64,000 nt of DNA from the NCBI RefSeq assembly GCF_016863335.1, contig NZ_BOOR01000005.1, forward strand, positions 124,001-188,000, given 5' to 3'. This stretch comes from Planotetraspora thailandica. Lineage in GTDB: Bacteria; Actinomycetota; Actinomycetes; Streptosporangiales; Streptosporangiaceae. Position numbers and translations under genes: made by a program. The notes under the pieces are model-generated. The model searched no databases, was not told where the DNA came from, and was given only the letters and a program-made list of their open reading frames with translations. The first letter of the stretch is position 1. Every line of letters starts with the position of its first letter. Below, in pieces: positions 34,124-42,346 of the stretch.

Positions 34124-35836
34124 ATGCGCAGGTGGGACAATCCGGATATGGGCGGAAGGGAGCGAAGCCCGGTCGTCCCCCCGATGCGGCTGGATGAGTT
34201 GCTGTCGGAGCTGCACGTGCGGCTCGGCCCCGCCCTGTCCACCCGCGATCACGTGAACGCCCTGCTGGAAGCCGTCGTCACGGTCGGCGGCGACCTCGAT
34301 CCCGAATCGGTTCCCCGCCGGATCGTGGAGTCGGCGACCATCCTCGCCGCGGCCCGCTGCGGTGCCCTGACCAGGGCGGGCGACGAGAGCGGCACGGTGT
34401 GGTTCACCTCTGTGGACGTGCCCCGCGACGAGATCGCCGGGCTGGAACACGCCTTGTGCGCACTCGAACGGGCGGGGGCAGGGGGGCTTCGGCCGGTACG
34501 GCTGGCCCACATGAGGGAGCTGCCCGGGTTCGACGGGTTCGGCCGTGTGGCCTCCCGGGCCTTCCTTGGTGTGCCGATCCGCGTCCGGGGTGAGGTCTTC
34601 GGCCATCTCCACCTCGTGGGAAAGCTGGACGGCGCGCAGTTCGACGAGCAGGACGAGGCCATGGTCAGCACGCTGGCCTGCGCGGCCGGGGTGGCGATCG
34701 AGAACGCCCGGTTGTTCGAGGCGACCCGGCGCCGGGAGACGTGGCTCCACGCGTCGTCGGAGGTCACGACCAGCCTGCTGTGCGAGGTGTCCCCGCCGGA
34801 GGTGCTCGCCCTCATGGCGCGGAGCGCCCGGGAGATGACGGGCGGCGACGTCGCCGCCGTGCTGCTGCCCGAAGAAGATCGCACCAGGCTGCGCATCGTC
34901 ATCGCCGACGGTCCGAAGGCCGACAACATCGCGCACGCCGAGGTCCCCGTGGAGGGGTCGCTCGGCGGCAGGGTCTTCACCCTCGGACATCCCATCGCGG
35001 TGGCCGACTTCGCCGAAGCGGAGATGCCTGCCGCGGTCGCCGGAGGCATACGGCCGGGCCCGGTCCTCGTCGTGCCGATCGGCGCGCCCGGCGCCGTGCG
35101 GGGAGTGCTGACGGTGTTCAAACAGGCCGGGTCCGCGCCGTTCAACCAGGCGGAGTCGCGGATGCTGCATTCCTTCGCCGGCCAGGCGGCCATCGCGCTG
35201 GAGCTGGCCGAGTCGCGGCGAGACGCCGAACGCCTCAGACTGCTCGAAGACCGGGACCGCATCGCCAAAGACCTGCACGACGTGGTCATTCAGCGCCTCT
35301 TCGGGGTCGCCATGGGGTTGACCAGCATCGTCCGCATGGTCGAACGGCCGGAAGGCAGCGTCCGCCTCCGCCACGCGATCGACGAGCTCGACGACACGAT
35401 CAGGCACATCCGCTCGACCATCTTCGCCCTGCAGGCGCCGCTCGACACGTTGGGTGGGCTGCGCTCGCGCATCGTCAGCCTGGTCGACGAGAGCGGCACA
35501 CGGCTCGGCTTCATGCCCAGCCTGCGGATGGACGGCCAGCTGGACAACCAGGTTCCCGGCGAGATCGCCGAACAGGCGCTCGCGGTGCTGAGGGAGGCGT
35601 TGTCCAACATCGTCCGTCACGCCAAGGCCGGCCGCGCCGACGTGCACGTCCAGGTGGCGGACCGCCGGTTCACCCTCGTCGTCCGCGACAACGGCATGGG
35701 CATCCCCGAAGGCGGACGGCGCAGCGGTCTTCGCAATCTGGAGGAGCGCGCCCGGAGGCTCGGCGGCGGCTTCGAGGTCGTGTCGCCCGCCGAGGGTGGC
35801 ACCCGTCTTTCCTGGTCCGTCCCCCTACCCCGCTGA
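34124..35836 (+). CDS. DevS/DosS-like GAF-domain sensor histidine kinase
   Basis: 570 residues, close to mycobacterial DevS/DosS (about 578). Two GAF domains (about 50-205 and 215-370), then the HisKA_3 dimerisation region with phospho-accepting His385 in RIAKDLHDVVIQRLFGVAMG, then HATPase (VLREALSNIVRHAKAGRA; RDNGMGIPEGGRRSGLRNL). In the DevS group GAF-A binds haem and senses O2, NO or CO; I cannot confirm the haem ligand here. Its likely partner is the DevR-like regulator at 36652. Start uncertain: ATG 34124, 34148 or 34184 (homology begins at the last). Confidence 0.88.
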   Translation: MRRWDNPDMGGRERSPVVPPMRLDELLSELHVRLGPALSTRDHVNALLEAVVTVGGDLDPESVPRRIVESATILAAARCGALTRAGDESGTVWFTSVDVPRDEIAGLEHALCALERAGAGGLRPVRLAHMRELPGFDGFGRVASRAFLGVPIRVRGEVFGHLHLVGKLDGAQFDEQDEAMVSTLACAAGVAIENARLFEATRRRETWLHASSEVTTSLLCEVSPPEVLALMARSAREMTGGDVAAVLLPEEDRTRLRIVIADGPKADNIAHAEVPVEGSLGGRVFTLGHPIAVADFAEAEMPAAVAGGIRPGPVLVVPIGAPGAVRGVLTVFKQAGSAPFNQAESRMLHSFAGQAAIALELAESRRDAERLRLLEDRDRIAKDLHDVVIQRLFGVAMGLTSIVRMVERPEGSVRLRHAIDELDDTIRHIRSTIFALQAPLDTLGGLRSRIVSLVDESGTRLGFMPSLRMDGQLDNQVPGEIAEQALAVLREALSNIVRHAKAGRADVHVQVADRRFTLVVRDNGMGIPEGGRRSGLRNLEERARRLGGGFEVVSPAEGGTRLSWSVPLPR

Positions 35837-35853
35837 CAAGCCCCCCCTTGGGT

Positions 35854-36172
35854 GTGATCCCTGCCCTCATGGTGGTGATCATGCAGAAGTTCGCCAGGGG
35901 GCAGGGTGACCTGGGCGGACCCTTCCCGTGATCATGCAGAAGTTCGGCGCATGGTCGGCTGAGCTGGGCATATGTGGTTCGTGATCATGCATAACCAGGT
36001 TGTGCATGATCACGGAGTGCGTACATGCAGGTAGGCGGGGCTGCGGGCGAACTACTGCATGATCACGAAATGTGTTTCAGCAGCTCACGGCGTGTGTCGT
36101 CGAACTTCTGCATGATCACGGGAAGGGTTTTGGCAGCTCGCGCGGCATGTCACCGAAGTTCTGCATGATCAC
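35854..36172. repeat. inverted array of 19-bp units with exact 53-bp period around a palindrome
   Basis: Units matching GTGATCATGCAGAAGTTCG start on the plus strand at 35875, 35928 and 35981, and on the minus strand at 36013, 36066, 36119 and 36172: every step is 53 bp. Both arms read toward a 35-bp near-perfect palindrome (35980-36014). Outer units carry at most one mismatch; the two central ones diverge after GTGATCATGCA. The intervening 34-mers differ but all carry GASCTG (once TACCTG) at positions 15-20. A partial GTGATC lies 21 bp before the first unit. The array fills the 355-bp gap between the convergent DevS-like and PNPOx genes and holds no ORF. Confidence 0.85.
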
Positions 36173-36191
36173 CACAAGGCTTGGGTGGTGA

Positions 36192-36599
36192 TTAATTACG
36201 GACGCGGCGGCCGGAGATTTCGCGGGGGGCCATCACGATGAAGTGGTTGTTGTTCTCGGGCACCCACGGGGTCAGGGGCAGCAGCGAAAGACGGGAGATC
36301 TCGTCGGGCTCCTCCACCGCGTGGGCGTGCCCCACCGCGGTCACCGACCAGCCGATGCGGCGGGCGGAATCGAAATGATCGGCCTCGAAGGCCACGACGG
36401 CGTTCCTGGCGGCGGCCGCGACCTTCGAGTCGACGGTGGTACGGATGATCACGTTGCCGTCGAGCATGCAGAAGGCGACCGGTTGCACGGCGGGAAGTGC
36501 CCGGTCGGTGAAGACGATCCTGCCGATCGGCGTGGAAGCCAGCAGGTCGAGGCACTCGTCTCGCGTGAGAATTTCCAGGCCTGCCGAGTCGAGCTTCAT
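36192..36599 (-). CDS. pyridoxamine 5'-phosphate oxidase-family flavoprotein
   Basis: 135-residue split-barrel protein (LASTPIGRIVFTDRALPAVQPVAF, VAFEADHFDSARRIGWSVTAVGHAH). The short form is not the vitamin B6 enzyme; members bind FMN, F420 or haem and reduce or bind small molecules. A DevR/DosR-like box lies 38 bp upstream of the ATG in the 52-bp gap after devR, so it is probably a target of the DevR-like regulator. Confidence 0.88.
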   Translation of the reverse strand: MKLDSAGLEILTRDECLDLLASTPIGRIVFTDRALPAVQPVAFCMLDGNVIIRTTVDSKVAAAARNAVVAFEADHFDSARRIGWSVTAVGHAHAVEEPDEISRLSLLPLTPWVPENNNHFIVMAPREISGRRVRN

Positions 36600-36636
36600 G
36601 TGATCAAGCCTGCGTGCGAGACGGAACCATGGATTA

Positions 36637-36650
36637 GGGGCAAAGGTCCC
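36637..36650 (-). promoter_or_regulatory. DevR/DosR-like box upstream of the PNPOx gene
   Basis: Minus-strand GGGACCTTTGCCCC, 38-51 bp upstream of the ATG at 36599. It fits the DosR pattern (GGGAC-TT-N-GNCCC type) and has a near twin at 37330-37343, both at about the same distance from a start codon. Confidence 0.6.
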
Positions 36651-36651
36651 G

Positions 36652-37293
36652 TCATTCCTGGCGATCGGCCTTCAAGCGGGCCGCCAGCGCCGCGGCCTGC
36701 GTACGGCGCTGCATGCTGAGCTTGCTCAGCAGGTTGGACACGTAGTTCTTGACGGTCTTCTCCGCGAGGAACAGCCGTTCGCCGATCTGCCGGTTGGTCA
36801 GCCCCTCACCGATCAGTTCGAGGATGTGCCGTTCCTGGTCGGACAGCGCGGCCAGCGGATCCTTTCTGGACGCCTGGTCGCGCAGGCGTCTGAGCATGGT
36901 GGCCGTGGTGTGCGGGTCGAGCAGCGACTGTCCTGCCGCCACGGTGCGGACCGCTCCGACGAGGTCTGATCCGTGGATCTGCTTGAGCACATATCCGGAC
37001 GCGCCGGCCATCACGGCGTTGAACAGCGCGTCGTCGTCGGCGAACGACGTGAGGATCAGGAAGGCTGAGTCGGGCACCTTCGACCGCACTTCGCGGCAGA
37101 CGTCGACGCCGCTCCCGTCGGGCAGGCGCACGTCGAGCACCACGACGTCGGGCTTGAGCGCGGGAATGCGGGCCTGGGCCGATTCCGCGGTTCCGGCCTC
37201 GCCGATGATCTCGATGTCGTCTTCGGCTTCGAGGAGAGCCGCGACGCCTCGCCGGACGACCTCGTGGTCGTCCACGAGGAAAACCCGAATCAT
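36652..37293 (-). CDS. DevR/DosR-like NarL-family response regulator
   Basis: 213 residues. Receiver domain 1-120 with acidic pair DDH, phospho-accepting Asp in VVVLDVRLPDGSG and conserved Lys in VLKQIHG; LuxR-type HTH at about 148-205 (LSDQERHILELIGEGLTNRQIGERLFLAEKTVKNYVSNLL, split here only by residue limits: see GLTNRQIGERLFLAEKTVKN). The DNA-binding helix matches DevR/DosR. The ATG at 37293 begins the receiver. It is probably phosphorylated by the kinase at 34124 and autoregulated through the box at 37330. Confidence 0.9.
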   Translation of the reverse strand: MIRVFLVDDHEVVRRGVAALLEAEDDIEIIGEAGTAESAQARIPALKPDVVVLDVRLPDGSGVDVCREVRSKVPDSAFLILTSFADDDALFNAVMAGASGYVLKQIHGSDLVGAVRTVAAGQSLLDPHTTATMLRRLRDQASRKDPLAALSDQERHILELIGEGLTNRQIGERLFLAEKTVKNYVSNLLSKLSMQRRTQAAALAARLKADRQE

Positions 37294-37329
37294 GTGACGA
37301 ACGCTAACGCGGCGCCCGCGGCCGCTGTA

Positions 37330-37343
37330 GGGGCCAAGGTCCC
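37330..37343 (-). promoter_or_regulatory. DevR/DosR-like box upstream of devR
   Basis: Minus-strand GGGACCTTGGCCCC, 37-50 bp upstream of the DevR-like start codon, in the 61-bp gap after the NERD-pseudokinase gene. One base differs from the box at 36637. Suggests autoregulation, as known for dosR in mycobacteria. Confidence 0.6.
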
Positions 37344-37354
37344 GACGTGATCGA

Positions 37355-38773
37355 TCATCGGGAGGACCGGCGGAACACGGCCCGCAGGCGATCCCACAAG
37401 ATCGGCCGCTTGAGCCGGGTGCCTTCCTCGCGGATGTGGACCTTTCTCGCCTGCCGCAACTCGAGGCGGGCCGTCGCGGCATCCGGGCGTTTGGACGGCG
37501 TGTGGTCGCGCATGCTCCGTACCAGGTCCATGACCTCGGGCGGCACCGCGCCCGCGTGGGCTTCGCCGTCCGAGTCGGGGAAGGGCAGCTGCCCGGTGAG
37601 CAGCTGGAACGCGATCACCCCGGCGGAGTAGACGTCGGAGGCGGGCGTCATCCGGTCGGGCCTTGCGCGGCATTCCGGGGCGACGTAGTGGGTGTCGAGG
37701 ATGTTGGGCAGCTCGCCGGCGACGGTGTGCTTGCGCGGCCCGGGTTTGGCGTAGTCGAAGCCGGTCAGCATGGCGTGGCCGTTCTCGGTCACGAGCACGC
37801 AGGCGGGCGTCAGCGCCCTGTGGATGACCCGATTGGCGTGCACGTGGGCCAGGCCCTGGAGCATGTCCTCCAGCACGTCGAGCTTGGCTTCCGTGGTCAG
37901 CGGGCGGCCGGTCAGGTGCAGGTGGAGCGCCTGGCCGTGCACGTCGTCGAGCACCAGCACGAACCGGCTCTCGTCGTCGATCGCGAAGAAGTCGCGGGAG
38001 CGCACCACGCAGGGATGCGGGGGGATCTTGGCCAGCGACTGGTAGGCGTTGGCGATGCGCCGCTGCTCGGCCACGCGCCGGTGTTGTTCGGCCATGGGAT
38101 CGGCGCGGTAGACCCGCAGGAGCACGGTCTCGCTGGTCGGGGCGGTGGCGTTGACCGCGCGGTATTCGGTGACCCGGCTGTCGCCGCCGAGTTGCTCCTC
38201 GACCTCCCAGTTGCCGAATCGCGGCGGGGCGGTCGGGCGGCGCACGCTTCCGTTGAGCGCCTCGATCACCGCGGTCCTGTACGGCGTGGCGTCGCGGCTG
38301 CAGCCGTGCCTGACCCGGGAGACGTCGCTGAGGATGTCGACGAGGCCGGCGAGGTCGGTGACGTGCCGGGCGTCCCTGCCGCTCGGGTCGATGAGCACTG
38401 CCCCTGGCGCGGTCAGCACGACGACGTTGTCGACGTAGAGGCGCTCCAGCTCGCGGTGTTCGTCGATCAGCACGCCCTTGAGGGCACGGGCGGTGCCCCT
38501 GAGCTTGGCGACCGGGGAGCCGAACGCCTCCCTGTGCTGGGGGAACCACCGGGTGCCGTCCACTTCGAAGCGGCCGCGGGCCCCCTTGACGTCGATGACG
38601 CAGAGCGAGTGCCCGGTGAGGACGACGATGTCGACCTCGAACAGGTCGGCGCCGCGGGGGATCTCTATGTTGTGCAGCAGCAGCCAGTCATCGGGGGCGT
38701 TGTCCCGCAGGTGGGCGATGACCCTTCTTTCGGCGTCATTGACGGGCCGTCCGCCTCCGACGATCTGAGCCAT
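37355..38773 (-). CDS. NERD-domain protein fused to a pseudokinase
   Basis: 472 residues. N-terminal NERD (nuclease-related) domain about 13-125 with the EVDIVV...VIDVKG active-site pattern (E46, D48, D61, K63). Residues 188-440 have a Ser/Thr kinase fold, but the Lys of VAIK is Arg220, HRD is HRA (Asp replaced by Ala320), the catalytic Asn is Cys325 and DFG is GFD (338-340). The APE motif (VAPEC) remains. It should not phosphorylate; it may bind nucleotide or protein and regulate the NERD domain. AGGGGAAG precedes ATG 38773. Located upstream of devR on the same strand. Confidence 0.85.
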   Translation of the reverse strand: MAQIVGGGRPVNDAERRVIAHLRDNAPDDWLLLHNIEIPRGADLFEVDIVVLTGHSLCVIDVKGARGRFEVDGTRWFPQHREAFGSPVAKLRGTARALKGVLIDEHRELERLYVDNVVVLTAPGAVLIDPSGRDARHVTDLAGLVDILSDVSRVRHGCSRDATPYRTAVIEALNGSVRRPTAPPRFGNWEVEEQLGGDSRVTEYRAVNATAPTSETVLLRVYRADPMAEQHRRVAEQRRIANAYQSLAKIPPHPCVVRSRDFFAIDDESRFVLVLDDVHGQALHLHLTGRPLTTEAKLDVLEDMLQGLAHVHANRVIHRALTPACVLVTENGHAMLTGFDYAKPGPRKHTVAGELPNILDTHYVAPECRARPDRMTPASDVYSAGVIAFQLLTGQLPFPDSDGEAHAGAVPPEVMDLVRSMRDHTPSKRPDAATARLELRQARKVHIREEGTRLKRPILWDRLRAVFRRSSR

Positions 38774-38967
38774 CTTCCCCTGCCGCCTCTCTGACCAGAA
38801 TGAGAACTTGATCCTCCTAGGTATCGGTATTCCCGTACCATCACAGGATTCCCCGGCCTTGCCAAAGCGCACCTTTTGTTCAGTTCCGCAATGGGCGAAA
38901 TGCCGGTCGGGCGGCACGCGGGTCCGCAGCCCGTTTGCCGCCCGATTTGTCCGGAAACGCATTATCT

Positions 38968-40017
38968 ATGCGGATTGTTGTGACGGGCGCTACAGGCAAC
39001 GTCGGAACGAGTGTCGTCTCGGCGCTCGAAGCCGAACCGGCGGTGACCTCGATCGTGGGGGTCGCGCGCCGACGGCCCGACTGGCAGACCGTGAAGACCG
39101 AATGGCGCGCCGCCGACGTGCGCTCCGACGACCTGCACCCGATCTTCTCCGGAGCCGACGCCGTCATCCACCTGGCCTGGTTGTTCCAGCCGACGCATGA
39201 TCCCGTCGTCACCTGGAAGGCCAATGTGACCGGAAGCATCCGGGTCTTCCGTGCGGCCGCCGAAGCGCACGTGCCGGCGCTGGTGCACGCGTCGTCCGTC
39301 GGGGCCTACTCGCCGGGGCCCAAGGACCATCCCGTCGACGAGGGCTGGCCCACGCACGGATGGCCGAACGCGGCGTACTCGCGGGAGAAGGCCTACGTGG
39401 AGCGCGTCCTCGACGTCTTCGAGCGGGATCATCCAGGCATCCGGGTGGTCCGCATGCGCCCGGGTTTCATCTTCAAGCGCGAGTCGGCCACGCAGCAACG
39501 GCGGCTGTTCGGAGGCCCGTTCGTCCCTCAGAGACTGGTACGGCCGGGCCTCATCCCGTTCGTGCCGGACATCCCCGGTCTGCGCCTCCAGGCGCTGCAC
39601 TCCGACGACGCCGGGCAGGCTTACCGGCTGGCCGTGACCCGGCCGGTCTCCGGCGCGTTCAACCTGGCGGCGGATCCCGTCCTCGATCCGGCGGTGCTCG
39701 CCGAGGCGCTGGGGGCGCGCCGTGTCCCGGTGCCGCCATGGCTGGTCAGGTCGGCGATCGCGGCCGGCTGGCACATGCGCCTGGTGCCGTCGTCGCCCGG
39801 CCTGGTCGAGATGGCCCTGCGAATTCCGGTCATGGACGTCACCCGGGCCTGGGACGAGCTCGGCTGGCGGCCCCGCCGTACGGGGATCGATGCCGTGCGC
39901 GAGCTGATCGAGGGCGTGCACGAGGGGGCCGGGATGGCCACGCCTCCGCTGGCCTCCGTCGCCCGGCCGTGGAACCGGATCAGGGAACTGGCCGGGGGCG
40001 TGGGAGGCCGCCCGTAG
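38968..40017 (+). CDS. NAD-dependent epimerase/dehydratase (extended SDR)
   Basis: 349 residues. N-terminal Rossmann motif VVTGATGNVGTSVV, catalytic Tyr-x3-Lys in AAYSREKAYVER, and the extended-SDR C-terminal part with LHSDDAGQAYRLAV. Acts on a nucleotide sugar or other NAD(P)-dependent carbonyl substrate, not predictable. ATG at 38968 starts the Rossmann strand; no clear Shine-Dalgarno. Followed by a strong terminator. Confidence 0.85.
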   Translation: MRIVVTGATGNVGTSVVSALEAEPAVTSIVGVARRRPDWQTVKTEWRAADVRSDDLHPIFSGADAVIHLAWLFQPTHDPVVTWKANVTGSIRVFRAAAEAHVPALVHASSVGAYSPGPKDHPVDEGWPTHGWPNAAYSREKAYVERVLDVFERDHPGIRVVRMRPGFIFKRESATQQRRLFGGPFVPQRLVRPGLIPFVPDIPGLRLQALHSDDAGQAYRLAVTRPVSGAFNLAADPVLDPAVLAEALGARRVPVPPWLVRSAIAAGWHMRLVPSSPGLVEMALRIPVMDVTRAWDELGWRPRRTGIDAVRELIEGVHEGAGMATPPLASVARPWNRIRELAGGVGGRP

Positions 40018-40026
40018 AAAGGGGAG

Positions 40027-40063
40027 GCCGGGCACGGCGAGCGGTCGGGTCGCCGTGCCCGGC
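40027..40063. terminator. 14-bp terminator hairpin between convergent genes
   Basis: GCCGGGCACGGCGA / TCGCCGTGCCCGGC, perfect stem with a 9-nt loop, starting ten bases after the SDR stop and 23 bases before the 3' end of the convergent gene at 40086. It can act in both directions. Confidence 0.85.
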
Positions 40064-40085
40064 GGTCAAATGCCGCTGCGCGATC

Positions 40086-40631
40086 TCAGGAGTGGTCGGC
40101 GCAGCAGGGTGTCGGATTCGGTACTTCTGCGGGCATCAGCCTGCCGCCGACAGCCGGCATGGTGAGCAGCGTCATCAGGCCGTTCTGCCAGACGGGACGC
40201 ACGTGATCGTTCGTGGCCACCGTCATGTCACCGGACGGGGGCTCGGCATGGGCGAGCACGAGCACCTGGTCGATGACCGAACGCTCGAGCATCTCGCCCA
40301 CGGTGAGCGTGCCCACGAGCGCGTCCCGCCCGGGAAACAGCACGACCCGCCCGCCGGCCCGTGACTCGTGCTCCTCGGCCGCCAGCGCCGCGCCGTCCGC
40401 CCCCGAGCCCGTACGGCTCTCGCCCAGGGAGGCCGAAACCCCCGCGGGAAGGGCGTCCAGGTCGACCCGCCCGGAAACGGTGAGCGAGCACGCCACGTGA
40501 GGCGTGTCGGTCCGCACGAAGTGGGTGCATCCGACCGTGTCTTCCGGCAGGCCGAGCGCCTCCACCACGGTGTGGAGAAGGTGCTCGGCCTCCGCGACCG
40601 TACGCGATCCGGAGTCGAGGCCCAGAATCAT
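40086..40631 (-). CDS. conserved hypothetical protein coupled to the CehA-like hydrolase
   Basis: 181 residues starting at ATG 40631, whose ATGA overlaps the stop of the upstream hydrolase gene, so translation is coupled. The C-terminal block NDHVRPVWQNGLMTLLTMPA and the final PTPCCADHS look conserved; the Cys-Cys-x2-His end could bind a metal. No known domain. Its strict coupling to a metal-dependent PHP hydrolase suggests a partner role (inference). Confidence 0.75.
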   Translation of the reverse strand: MILGLDSGSRTVAEAEHLLHTVVEALGLPEDTVGCTHFVRTDTPHVACSLTVSGRVDLDALPAGVSASLGESRTGSGADGAALAAEEHESRAGGRVVLFPGRDALVGTLTVGEMLERSVIDQVLVLAHAEPPSGDMTVATNDHVRPVWQNGLMTLLTMPAVGGRLMPAEVPNPTPCCADHS

Positions 40632-42346
40632 CGGCGGGGCAGGATCCAGATCGGGTTGCTGTAGAACCACAGGTCGTGCCACGGGTCGGCGTCACCGAAG
40701 ACGTCGATCGCCGGTCCGTGCGGGTCGACCGAGGCGCCGAGCAGGCCCTGGGCGGAGCGGTTGCCGTCGGTGCCGCGCAGGCGCACGTAGATCGGACGGT
40801 CGACCGCGCCCACCTGGTAGGTGAAACGCACGGTGCCGGTGTTCTTGTTCACCTCGTACGACTTGACGACCTTGGTCTTCGGCGTGGTGAAGGTGTCCTT
40901 GTTCGACGCCGGGCCGGTCACGTCGCCCTGGATGACGTCGACGCGGGCGAGCGTCGGGATCTCGTTCGCCCAGTTGGGACGGTTCGCCAGCGTGATCTCG
41001 ATGGAGATCTCGACCTTGCTGCCCTTGCGGACGTGCAGCGTGCCGCCGAGGGTCACGCCGCGGGTGTCCGAGGTGCGGGCGCGGACGATGAGGCCGCTGA
41101 TCAGGCCGCCGTGGTCGACCCAGATGCGGCCGGCGCGCATGGCGTCCATGATGGCGCCGTAGCCGAAGTTCGCGGCGCCGACGTGGGTGCGGCTGTAGTA
41201 GCCCGGCCAGAAGTCACCCTGGGTCGGCACCGGGGTGCCCCCATAGACCGGGTCGTTGTAGCGGCCGTTGGCCTCGAAGTCGCTGCCCGGGCCGCGGACG
41301 CTGGCGTCCTGGTAGACGGTGTGCGAGTCGGAGTTCGCGGTGATCCACCACGTCTTGCCCTCGGCGAGGAGGCTGTCCCACAGGCCGCCGACGGTGGAGG
41401 TCATCCAGTCGAAGCCGCCGAAGGTCTTGTAGCTCTCGAGCGGGTAGCCGGGCCAGGAGTCCGCGCTCGGGGAGCTGTCGTAGAAGCCGCGGCCGCTGCC
41501 GGGGCCCTGGGGCTTGGGGATGCCGGCGGCCTGGTGACCGGGGGCGCCCTCCATGCCCACCGCGATCGTCGGCTGGGCGTCGCGCCAGCCGCGGATCTCG
41601 TGCGGGGAGTCGAGGCCCTTGCGGGCGGGGTGGTTGGCGAGGAACAGCGCGTCGTCGACGCGGCGCCTCTTGACCGCGTCGGCCAGGAAGTTGAGGCCGG
41701 CGATCGCGAGGGCCTCGTTCTGCGGCGTGCTGGAGGTGGCGTTCTTGACGGAGCCGTCGAAGGAGTTCTCGAACTCCTTGAGGGTCGCGACCTCGTTGCG
41801 GCCGGGGGCGACGAAGACCGTGCCGTGCTCGGCGCCGGGGATGTTCCACTCGAGGCCCTGGAAGACCAGGGTGTCCTTGATGACCTTGCGCGCGGCCAGG
41901 ATGTCGGGGTTGACCTTGTCGACACCGATCTTGGCGTGGGCGATGCTGCCGTGGTCGGTGATGACCATCCAGTCCAGGCCGTACGCGTTGGCGTGCTGGA
42001 CGTGGTCGATGACCCGGTACATGCCGTCGGAGCTGTGCTGCGTGTGGATGTGGTGGTCGCCCGCGAGCCAGAGGTAACCGTCCTTGGGCTCGCAGTTGCT
42101 GCGGCCGTAGGACTTGGCGGAGTCGGCGGCGGCCTGGCCCTGCGTGCCGAGCACGCCGGCCGCGGTGATCCCGGCGCCGAGGAGTCCGGCGCGCCGGAAC
42201 ATCCCACGACGCGAGACCTGCGCGGGGGACAGTTCCTTGTCCGGGATCGACATGTCCACGACCTGGGCCATGTCGCCCTGATCGAGGGAATGGTCGTGCG
42301 TGTGATCGTGCGCGTGGTCGTGACCGTGCGTGTGGCCGTGACTCAT
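40628..42346 (-). CDS. Tat-exported CehA/McbA-family PHP metallohydrolase
   Basis: 572 residues. A His-rich start (SHGHTHGHDHAHDHTHDHS) precedes a twin-arginine signal (SRRGMFRRAGLLGAGITAAG), so the folded protein is exported with its metals. The PHP-type active site follows: LAGDHHIHTQHSSDGMY, WMVITDHGSIAH, and later NANSDSHT. CehA/McbA-like proteins hydrolyse carbamate, ester or phosphoester bonds. The N-terminal His tract may collect Zn or Mn. A Pho-box-like repeat lies 67-88 bp upstream, suggesting phosphate control. It is co-transcribed with the gene at 40086. Confidence 0.85.
   Translation of the reverse strand: MSHGHTHGHDHAHDHTHDHSLDQGDMAQVVDMSIPDKELSPAQVSRRGMFRRAGLLGAGITAAGVLGTQGQAAADSAKSYGRSNCEPKDGYLWLAGDHHIHTQHSSDGMYRVIDHVQHANAYGLDWMVITDHGSIAHAKIGVDKVNPDILAARKVIKDTLVFQGLEWNIPGAEHGTVFVAPGRNEVATLKEFENSFDGSVKNATSSTPQNEALAIAGLNFLADAVKRRRVDDALFLANHPARKGLDSPHEIRGWRDAQPTIAVGMEGAPGHQAAGIPKPQGPGSGRGFYDSSPSADSWPGYPLESYKTFGGFDWMTSTVGGLWDSLLAEGKTWWITANSDSHTVYQDASVRGPGSDFEANGRYNDPVYGGTPVPTQGDFWPGYYSRTHVGAANFGYGAIMDAMRAGRIWVDHGGLISGLIVRARTSDTRGVTLGGTLHVRKGSKVEISIEITLANRPNWANEIPTLARVDVIQGDVTGPASNKDTFTTPKTKVVKSYEVNKNTGTVRFTYQVGAVDRPIYVRLRGTDGNRSAQGLLGASVDPHGPAIDVFGDADPWHDLWFYSNPIWILPRR

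Noticed and set aside
35875-36172. CRISPR array
   Set aside because: Regular repeat and spacer length suggested it, but the repeat is only 19 bp, the orientation inverts at a palindrome, the spacers share GASCTG at a fixed position, and there are no cas genes.
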